A program made the translations under genes and the position numbers. A DNA stretch of 7,031 nt from assembly GCA_016928395.1 (NCBI GenBank), contig JAFGKV010000262.1, forward strand, positions 1 through 7,031, given 5' to 3'. The DNA comes from Candidatus Fermentibacterota bacterium. Lineage in GTDB: Bacteria; JAFGKV01. Of the stretch, positions 1 to 4,631 are shown in pieces. Positions within the stretch are counted from its first letter, which is position 1, and each line of letters starts with the position of its first letter. The notes beneath the pieces were generated by a model. It had not been told where the DNA came from. It saw only the letters and a program-made list of their open reading frames with translations, and searched no databases.

Positions 1-120
1 AGGTCATGCTCATGTCCCCGGACAGCACATAGGCCGATCCCGACCAGTAAGACTCGGAGGCGCAGACATGGTCGGCTCAGGAGCCTTGCGCCGCGACCCT
101 TAATTCATGGAGAACCGGCC

Positions 121-149
121 TTGACAAGGCTCGATCCCTTGCATAGACT
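121..149 (+). promoter_or_regulatory. Sigma-70-type promoter of the precursor gene
   Basis: A perfect -35 hexamer TTGACA (121-126) is followed after exactly 17 bases by TAGACT (144-149), which matches TATAAT at four of six positions. Transcription would start near 156, giving a leader of about 140 bases before the precursor ATG at 296. The spacing and the -35 box are seen directly; use as a promoter is inferred. It is the best promoter-like site I found upstream of the cassette and could drive the precursor alone or the whole set. Confidence 0.5.
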
Positions 150-177
150 GTTTTCGGCAGATGTACTCGTATAGTCG

Positions 178-218
178 AAGGAGAACCTGAAGGCAGAAGG
201 GAGGTGCAGCAAGGGAGG
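178..218 (+). promoter_or_regulatory. Purine-rich leader with three Shine-Dalgarno-like motifs
   Basis: The predicted leader transcript contains AAGGAG (178-183) and two copies of AAGGGAGG (197-204 and 211-218) spaced 14 bases apart. None has an ATG at a usable distance. Repeated GGA cores in a leader can be binding sites for CsrA/RsmA-type regulators, or standby ribosome sites. Both roles are inference; only the repeats are seen. Confidence 0.25.
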
Positions 219-242
219 AAGCATACGTCCGAACTGCTCCAC

Positions 243-260
243 CGAGGGGCCCCCCCCTCG
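243..260 (+). other. GC stem-loop in the precursor leader
   Basis: CGAGGGG (243-249) and CCCCTCG (254-260) are perfect reverse complements separated by a CCCC loop, forming a seven-base-pair, very GC-rich hairpin 35 bases before the precursor start codon. No T-tract follows, so it is not a typical intrinsic terminator. It may stabilise the 5' end or act in attenuation or translational control; the role is inferred. Confidence 0.45.
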
Positions 261-282
261 ACGACGGAAGAATCAAGGTAGT

Positions 283-288
283 AGGTGG
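283..288 (+). promoter_or_regulatory. Ribosome binding site of the precursor
   Basis: AGGTGG lies seven bases upstream of the ATG at 296 and matches the AGGTG part of the Shine-Dalgarno consensus. It sits inside a GTAGTAGGTGGTAGTAG triplet-like tract. It supports 296 as the start. Confidence 0.5.
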
Positions 289-295
289 TAGTAGA

Positions 296-577
296 ATGGG
301 CAAGTACGAATCGCCAATTCTTATCCCCTTAGGGGAGATGGCCAAAGGGTCTGGACTCTGTGAAACGGGAAGCTCAGTTGCGCCGGTGACCTGCACGGTC
401 GGTGATGCCGATGCGGCGGTGCTTGATTGCACCGCTGGCTATACTGCAACGCAGGACTGCAGCGCGGGCCCCACAGCAACTCGCGATTGCACTGCCGGCA
501 CTGCCGCACTCAATGCGTGCACTGCGGGTACCGATGCGATAGCGGCGTGCACGGACGGCACTGCTGACACACCGTAG
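296..577 (+). CDS. Putative RiPP precursor with tandem Cys-Thr-Ala-Gly repeats
   Basis: This 93-residue peptide has two parts. The leader-like N-terminus (about 1-20) runs MGKYESPILIPLGEMAKGSG and is the likely docking site for the PqqD-type protein encoded downstream. From Cys22 it becomes a low-complexity array with cysteines at 22, 33, 45, 55, 65, 75 and 85. The last five are exactly ten residues apart, in the pattern C-[T/S]-[A/D]-G-x-x-A. Phe, Trp and His are absent, while Ala, Thr, Gly and Asp dominate, which is unlike an ordinary folded enzyme. The GSG at 18-20 is a plausible cleavage point before the first Cys. It has its own promoter-like site and RBS, and lies upstream of a radical SAM maturation cassette whose precursor I do not know to be defined. 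The precursor role is inferred from composition and context. A thioether-bridged (sactipeptide or ranthipeptide-like) product is possible but unproven. Confidence 0.72.
   Translation: MGKYESPILIPLGEMAKGSGLCETGSSVAPVTCTVGDADAAVLDCTAGYTATQDCSAGPTATRDCTAGTAALNACTAGTDAIAACTDGTADTP
428..574 (+). repeat. Five-unit 30-base coding repeat (Cys motif)
   Basis: Units begin at 428, 458, 488, 518 and 548, each with a TGC codon, and the last is 27 bases before the stop. Each encodes C-[T/S]-[A/D]-G followed by six variable residues. The DNA differs clearly between units while Cys and Gly stay fixed, which suggests old duplication with selection on the protein motif rather than recent slippage. Two looser units start at Cys22 and Cys33 with 11- and 12-residue spacing. 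Confidence 0.85.
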
Positions 578-642
578 GTTGGGGAATAGACGATTGCACT
601 GCCGCTAGCGGCTCGCGAGAGACCGCTTCGCGGCTGGCCTGA
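568..642 (+). pseudogene. Frame-shifted relic of a further precursor repeat
   Basis: The 14-base string CGATTGCACTGCCG occurs inside the precursor (484-497) and again exactly at 591-604, just past its stop. In a frame shifted relative to the precursor, 589-642 reads D-D-C-T-A-A-S-G and continues to a TGA at 640-642. This resembles another C-T-A-x unit. It suggests the array once extended further and was cut short by an indel between about 565 and 590. The duplicate is seen; the history is inferred. Confidence 0.4.
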
Positions 643-647
643 CTCTG

Positions 648-696
648 TAGCGCTATTTTGGGCGAGGATGATTCCTCCAGGCCGAGAATAGCGTTG
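648..696 (+). other. Long stem-loop downstream of the precursor
   Basis: CGCTATT (651-657) pairs with AATAGCG (687-693). The helix extends inward by a G-T and a T-A pair, then, after one G-G mismatch, by GGC/GCC (661-663 with 681-683). Past a three-base bulge it continues as GAGGA/TCCTC (664-668 with 673-677) closed by a TGAT loop. Wobble and A-T pairs extend it outward to 648/696. That is about 17 pairs plus the outer extension. There is no T-tract after it, so a Rho-independent terminator is not supported. A processing or stability element that raises precursor mRNA over enzyme mRNA is a reasonable inference. Confidence 0.55.
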
Positions 697-1031
697 GGTG
701 AGGAGCGATTGTTTTCCCGTCGACCTGTAGTCTCTTCTGATACCGAATTGCGGCACGTGAAGGTGCCAAGGAGATGGCACGATTGGAGAAGCAGGGTAGG
801 CGGCGCGCCGGGAGGCTGCAGGAGCCGCGGCCCACGACCCAGGCTGCCTGGCCCTCCGGCAATACGCCGCATGGTCAGGCTCCGGTCGTCCGCGCCTGGC
901 ACACTGCCGGTTCGAGAGGGCACGGGCAGTAGCGTATTCGTGGGCGCAACGGCGGTGTAGGCGTTCCGCACAGTCGAAGTCCAACCAGCCCCTGTGAGCG
1001 CCGCTCGGGAGGTTCTGGTGGCCTCTCCATT

Positions 1032-1070
1032 GCGCAGCGAGGGTTGCCGCGAGTGTGAACCCGGCTGCGC
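1032..1070 (+). other. Stem-loop upstream of scmD
   Basis: GCGCAGC (1032-1038) pairs with GCTGCGC (1064-1070). After a small internal loop, GGGTT (1041-1045) pairs with AACCC (1058-1062), leaving a 12-base loop. Twelve pairs in total make a strong predicted helix. A 12-base palindrome follows at 1073-1084. No T-tract is present. Function unknown. Confidence 0.45.
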
Positions 1071-1252
1071 TTCGCAGGCCTGCGCATGAGCAAGCGTCAG
1101 GCCCTGCGTGTGATACGCGGCACCGGGTTTACCACGATCCGGCTGTCCTGCCCCGGGGGACGCCAAGCGAAACGACGACGCGATGACGACCGAGCGGGCG
1201 ATTGTCGCGTGCGGCAGGTCAGGCAGCGTTGTTGCCACAAGCGCGATTAGAT

Positions 1253-1256
1253 GGAG
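1253..1256 (+). promoter_or_regulatory. Ribosome binding site of scmD
   Basis: GGAG lies ten bases upstream of the ATG at 1267. The nearer ATG at 1260 is in another frame, so this site supports 1267 as the start. Confidence 0.45.
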
Positions 1257-1266
1257 AAAATGATCC

Positions 1267-1554
1267 ATGATTCAAACGGACAGACCGATCGCCAATCCCG
1301 TCGTTGTGCTCCGGGAGGAGTTCGCCGACTGGGCCGTGCTCTTCAATCCCGATACGGCCTATGCTGCAGGAACCAATCCTGTCGGTGTCGCAGTATGGAA
1401 ACTGATGGACGGTAAGAGAAGTCTCGACGATATCGTGTCGGAGATCCAGAACAGCTTTGAAGACACTCCGGACGCCGCCTTCAAAGAGATCGCCGCCTTC
1501 GTCAACACGCTCGCTGAGAACGGTTTTGTGGGGTTCGAGGTGGAGAACCAATAG
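1267..1554 (+). CDS. scmD: PqqD-family RiPP recognition protein ScmD
   Basis: The 95-residue product has the size and pattern of PqqD-like RiPP recognition elements. An N-terminal beta region (about 12-35, including VVLREEFADWAVLFNPDT) is followed by three predicted helices: 38-48 (NPVGVAVWKLMDG), 52-64 (RSLDDIVSEIQN) and 70-86 (AAFKEIAAFVNTLAENGF). Proteins of this family bind the precursor leader and deliver it to a radical SAM partner; they have no catalytic residues of their own. Here the natural ligand is the leader of the repeat peptide encoded at 296-577. The gene is followed after 14 bases by the scmE relic and then by scmF, as expected for one operon. The family call is firm. The Scm assignment rests on its partners, above all the highly characteristic ScmF. 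Confidence 0.88.
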   Translation: MIQTDRPIANPVVVLREEFADWAVLFNPDTAYAAGTNPVGVAVWKLMDGKRSLDDIVSEIQNSFEDTPDAAFKEIAAFVNTLAENGFVGFEVENQ

Positions 1555-1568
1555 TGGTGTCTCAGGTC

Positions 1569-1800
1569 ATGCGTGCGCCGTGCAGCCTGACCACTGATCA
1601 CTGCACGCTGCGATCTTCCCTGCCGCTACTGCTACTTCTTCAGCAACCCGGCGATGGTGTACCGGGATCTGCCTCCCGATGAATGGAGAAGCTTCTTCGC
1701 CGAACTGGGGTCGCTGGGCGTGCTGAGAGTCACCTTGGCAGGCGGAGAGCCGCCTATCGGGGAGGACCTGTGCGGGACAGGACAGCAGAAGACTGGATGA
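1569..1800 (+). pseudogene. scmE: Truncated, frameshifted radical SAM gene (scmE relic)
   Basis: From the ATG at 1569 the frame reads MRAPCSL, then shifts by one base between about 1588 and 1599. From 1609 a second frame gives CDLPCRYCYFF, with the radical SAM cluster motif CxxxCxxC. It continues through a conserved-looking stretch (MVYRDLPPDEW, then LRVTLAGGEPP) that contains the GGEP S-adenosylmethionine-binding motif, and ends at TGA 1798-1800. Only about 63 residues remain where a radical SAM/SPASM protein has roughly 350-400, so most of the barrel and any SPASM domain are missing. Left in its original ATG frame, translation would stop at 1680-1682 after 37 residues. Position between scmD and scmF matches the place of the second radical SAM enzyme in Scm cassettes. 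Two independent lesions argue against function, though an assembly error cannot be excluded. Confidence 0.85.
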
Positions 1801-1806
1801 CCCGGG

Positions 1807-2880
1807 ATGCCGACGCTCAATACCCTGTATTTCTACCTGACCGAAGGGTGTAACCTCGCATGTCGCCATTGTTGGATGGGGCCCCAGTTCCACGCCACAG
1901 GCAATCACTATCCCACCTTGCCGGTTGAATTATACGAGACGGCCATCCGTGAAGCTAGGCCGTTGGGGCTGAGTGGAGTCAAACTCACCGGCGGCGAGCC
2001 GTTGTTGCATCCCCACTTTGCCCGTTTGCTGGAGATTGTCCAGCGTGAAGAGTTGAAGCTGACGGTCGAGACCAACGGTCTGCTGTGCACGCCGGAGATT
2101 GCCGCTGAGATCGCCAAATCTCACAAACGATTCGTATCCGTCAGTATCGACGGAACCGACGCCGCGACCCACGAATGGGTGCGCGGTGTGCCGGGATCCT
2201 TCGAAGCGGCTCGACAGGCGGTGCGCAACCTTGTGGCCGCCGGCATCAGGCCGCAGGTCATCTTCACGGTGATGCGCAAAAATGCCGCGCAGGTGGACGC
2301 CATGGTGCGAATGGTCGCGGAACTGGGTGCGGGCTCGCTCAAGTTCAACGTGGTGCAGCCCACCGCCCGAGGCGAGAAGTTGCATGAAGACCAGGAGACC
2401 CTGTACATCGGCGACCTCATCGAGTTGGGGCGGCATGTGGAGCAGGAACTGGCGCCGAGGACCACGTTGAAGGTCTTCTTTCATTACCCACCTGCTTTTA
2501 GAGCCCTGCATCGCATCGCCGGCGGGGATGGGTGTGGTGCCTGTGGTATTTTCGGCATCCTGGGCGTCATCGCCAGCGGACACTATGCCCTGTGCGGCAT
2601 CGGCCAGCAGGTGCCGGAACTGGTCTTCGGCGAGGTGGGGAAGGACTCGTTAGAAGAGGTATGGCGAGAAAATGCCACCTTGAAAGAACTGCGAGAGGGC
2701 CTGCCCGAGCGACTGGAAGGGGTCTGCAGTCGCTGCCTGATGAAGAGGCGCTGCAGGGGCTCATGCATTGCTCAGAACTACTACAGCAAGGGCAGCCTGT
2801 GGGCGCCATACTGGTTCTGTGAACAGGCGGAAGAGGCGGGTCTCTTCCCACCTTCACGTGTGGGGACACGACCCGCATAG
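1807..2880 (+). CDS. scmF: Radical SAM/SPASM peptide maturase ScmF
   Basis: This is an intact 357-residue radical SAM enzyme. Cys15, Cys19 and Cys22 in CNLACRHC hold the SAM-cleaving [4Fe-4S] cluster. GGEP at 62-65 binds the SAM amino group. The C-terminal SPASM domain keeps a full cysteine set at 243, 246, 263, 307, 310, 316, 320 and 338, including the family signatures GxxxxC (258-263) and CxxCx5CxxxC (307-320), enough for two auxiliary iron-sulfur clusters. The stretches SCIAQNYY and LWAPYWFCE and the ending GLFPPSR are as I recall them in ScmF proteins. Such enzymes modify peptides by radical chemistry, often thioether or carbon crosslinks; the likely substrate is the Cys-repeat peptide upstream. 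The ATG at 1807 lies six bases after the scmE relic stop with no clear RBS, suggesting coupled translation. The exact chemistry cannot be read from the sequence. Confidence 0.93.
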   Translation: MPTLNTLYFYLTEGCNLACRHCWMGPQFHATGNHYPTLPVELYETAIREARPLGLSGVKLTGGEPLLHPHFARLLEIVQREELKLTVETNGLLCTPEIAAEIAKSHKRFVSVSIDGTDAATHEWVRGVPGSFEAARQAVRNLVAAGIRPQVIFTVMRKNAAQVDAMVRMVAELGAGSLKFNVVQPTARGEKLHEDQETLYIGDLIELGRHVEQELAPRTTLKVFFHYPPAFRALHRIAGGDGCGACGIFGILGVIASGHYALCGIGQQVPELVFGEVGKDSLEEVWRENATLKELREGLPERLEGVCSRCLMKRRCRGSCIAQNYYSKGSLWAPYWFCEQAEEAGLFPPSRVGTRPA

Positions 2881-2902
2881 TCTCAGTTCGTCACTGCCGT
2901 CA

Positions 2903-4528
2903 ATGCCTATTCAGACTGACAGCGGGAGCATCCCCGGCGCCGTGTTCTTCGCCGCCTATGCTGGCCCCAGCATGAATCCGACTCTGCGCGAGCCGGAGAT
3001 CATGGAGATCCTGCCCTATGACACCAGGCCCCTGCGTGTGGGCGATGTGGTTCTGTTTCTGTCACCGGAGGCTCATCAGCCGGTCGTACATCGCATTGTA
3101 CGTGTGACCCCCGCAGGCATATCCACGCTCGGTGACAACAATACCCACCAGGATGAGCCTCTTCTGCATCCGAGGAGCATCAAAGGCCAGGTGGTGGCCG
3201 CGTGGCGCGGGCAGAGGCGGCGGAAGATCGCCGGCGGGCTGCGAGGCCGGCTGACGGGCCGCTGGCTTCGTTGCCTACTCGTCCTTCGCCGTGGCGCGTC
3301 TCCTCTGCTCTATCCCCTGTATCATGCCCTGTCACGCGGGGGGTTGATCGCCTGGTTGGTCCCTGATCGATTCCGGCCGCGCGTCGTCGTCTTTCACGCC
3401 CAAGGCCGGGATCAGTTTCAGCTTCTGCTGGGCCGGCGTGTCATTGGCCGATACGATGACTACAGGCATCGATGGCAGATCCAACGGCCGTTTCACGTGC
3501 TTGTGGGGGGAAGAGCCCTTCCAAGGCAGCAGGACAAGACCCGCCTGAGCCGCCGCGTCTCGATTGAACGGCGACGAACCGTGGGCCATCCACCGACGCG
3601 GGAAGTATGGCATAGCCTGGCTTTGGCTGATGGGAGTCATTGGACAATTGCCGCCGGGGATGAGGAAGCCGCATCCATCGTCGCACAACTGGGATGCGCG
3701 ATGCAGTTGCCCAAGACCACGGGCGAAACGGAACCTTTTCAGCACAGTAATCCCTGCCGACTTGTCGTCACGGTGGACGCTCACACGTCCGTGGCGGATT
3801 GTTATGTCCCGTTGGCATCTGGGAACGACGGCGTCGTTGCCTGCATTCTGAGTCCATGCGACAGCTGGGGCGGCCCATACGTCAATCTGGTGAGACTATC
3901 GCTCATCTTTGCTCGCGAGGCGCAGGCCCGCGGAGGAGTCCTCATACACGGTGCGCTTGCTGAACGGGATGGCAACGGCGTGATCCTGGTTGGGCCGGGC
4001 GGGACGGGAAAGACCACTGCCAGCAATCGCCTTCCGGCCCCGTGGCGCTCGCTGTGCGACGATACCACGCTGGTGGTGCGGGATCCGCACGGGAACTACC
4101 AGGCGCACCCCTGGCCCACCTGGAGCCGCTTCCAGGACGGGGGTCCGGGCGGCACGTGGGACGTGCAGAACGCCGTGCCTCTCAAGGGCATCTTCATTCT
4201 AGCCCAGGCGGTTGAAGATCGGGTGGAACAGGTAGGCCCCGGGCAGGCGGTCAGCCTGCTCGTGGAGGGGGTGAGACAGGCCTCGATGTTCATGCCGCTG
4301 GGCCTGTTCAGAGACGAAGTCCGCACACTGTATCTTGAAGCGTTCAACAACCTTTGCGCCTTGGCCCGGATCGTACCTGCGCACATGCTTCACATCAGTC
4401 TGACCGGCCCCTTCTGGCAAGAGATTGAGCGGGCGCCTAAGGGAGACACGCGTGCGGAAACGCAGGAAACGAGCGTCAAAAACCAACCAGAATCAAAGCT
4501 CCGGAGCGTCGAAAGCGGGAGCGGATAG
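2903..4528 (+). CDS. scmC: Fusion of S26-type peptidase and ScmC/HPr-kinase-like protein
   Basis: The 541-residue product has two parts. Residues about 1-205 carry S26 signal peptidase signatures: GPSMNPTL with nucleophile Ser23, GDVVLF at 47-52, VVHRIV with His63 as the probable general base, and GDNN at 77-80 followed by Asp84. A His in place of Lys is the SipW/ER-type Ser-His version. No clear membrane anchor precedes Ser23, so a cytoplasmic leader protease is plausible. Residues about 230-515 resemble ScmC and HPr kinases: IHG at 348-350, Walker A GPGGTGKTT at 364-372, DD at 386-387 and HPWPTWS at 402-408. HPr-kinase homologues in some lasso-peptide clusters phosphorylate peptides, so Ser/Thr phosphorylation of the core is possible. 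The tail after 515 is charged and looks disordered. The frame is open back to 2768, overlapping scmF, but 2903 is the first ATG after it and gives the full S26 motif. No RBS is clear. The peptidase-kinase fusion is, to my knowledge, unusual. Confidence 0.85.
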   Translation: MPIQTDSGSIPGAVFFAAYAGPSMNPTLREPEIMEILPYDTRPLRVGDVVLFLSPEAHQPVVHRIVRVTPAGISTLGDNNTHQDEPLLHPRSIKGQVVAAWRGQRRRKIAGGLRGRLTGRWLRCLLVLRRGASPLLYPLYHALSRGGLIAWLVPDRFRPRVVVFHAQGRDQFQLLLGRRVIGRYDDYRHRWQIQRPFHVLVGGRALPRQQDKTRLSRRVSIERRRTVGHPPTREVWHSLALADGSHWTIAAGDEEAASIVAQLGCAMQLPKTTGETEPFQHSNPCRLVVTVDAHTSVADCYVPLASGNDGVVACILSPCDSWGGPYVNLVRLSLIFAREAQARGGVLIHGALAERDGNGVILVGPGGTGKTTASNRLPAPWRSLCDDTTLVVRDPHGNYQAHPWPTWSRFQDGGPGGTWDVQNAVPLKGIFILAQAVEDRVEQVGPGQAVSLLVEGVRQASMFMPLGLFRDEVRTLYLEAFNNLCALARIVPAHMLHISLTGPFWQEIERAPKGDTRAETQETSVKNQPESKLRSVESGSG

Positions 4529-4631
4529 GGCGCGACCGTTCCCGGCGAAGGATCCCGGCTGTGATGGGCCGCAAATCGCTGACCTGCACTCCGCCCAGGG
4601 CGCCTACGTTCCGCCATCCGTTTCAGTCGAA
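4529..4631. other. Convergent intergenic spacer
   Basis: About 100 bases separate the stops of the fusion gene and the opposing membrane-protein gene. I see no clear terminator: CGCCC-A-GGGCG is present but its loop is too short and no T-tract follows on either strand. Confidence 0.4.

Larger units (their letters stand above)
578..1266. other. Intergenic region without a convincing gene
   Basis: About 690 bases separate the precursor from scmD, unusually long for an otherwise tight cassette. Open frames exist on both strands, for example plus 658-960 and minus 510-1268. Their products are Arg/Pro/Ser-rich, show no domain I recognise, and the minus one runs antisense through the precursor repeats, so I treat them as high-GC artefacts. 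What the region does hold is inverted repeats: a 12-base palindrome (601-612), stem-loops at 648-696 and 1032-1070, and a 12-base palindrome CGCAGGCCTGCG at 1073-1084. A structured untranslated RNA, a 3' stabiliser of the precursor message, or decayed coding DNA would all fit. Confidence 0.5.

Noticed and set aside
1-73. Minus-strand frame reading YWSGSAYVLSGD, coding-like in composition
   Set aside because: A TGA directly precedes the frame and no start codon is available. Too short to tell a decayed gene from chance.
243-260. Intrinsic terminator before the precursor
   Set aside because: The hairpin is strong but is followed by ACGACGGAAG and not by a T-tract.
428-574. CRISPR-like array
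   Set aside because: The 30-base period reflects codons: the units differ at many bases, there are no unique spacers, and the array lies within an open frame with conserved Cys and Gly.
774-932. 52-codon frame starting right after AAGGAG
   Set aside because: There is no space between the motif and the ATG, and the product is Arg/Gly/Pro-rich with no recognisable feature.
658-960. 100-codon plus-strand frame ending in TGSSVFVGATAV, considered as a second precursor
   Set aside because: It lacks the leader motif and the Cys repeats, its body is Arg/Pro-rich, and its start lies inside the 648-696 stem-loop.
510-1268. 252-codon open frame on the minus strand
   Set aside because: It runs antisense through the precursor repeats, is Pro/Ser/Arg-rich without a recognisable domain, and crosses both stem-loops. 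High GC lowers stop frequency, so it is likely a chance frame.
2768-2902. Earlier start of the fusion gene inside scmF
   Set aside because: The extra 45 residues are an out-of-frame reading of the ScmF SPASM-coding DNA and add no S26 feature. The ATG at 2903, just after the scmF stop, is more plausible.
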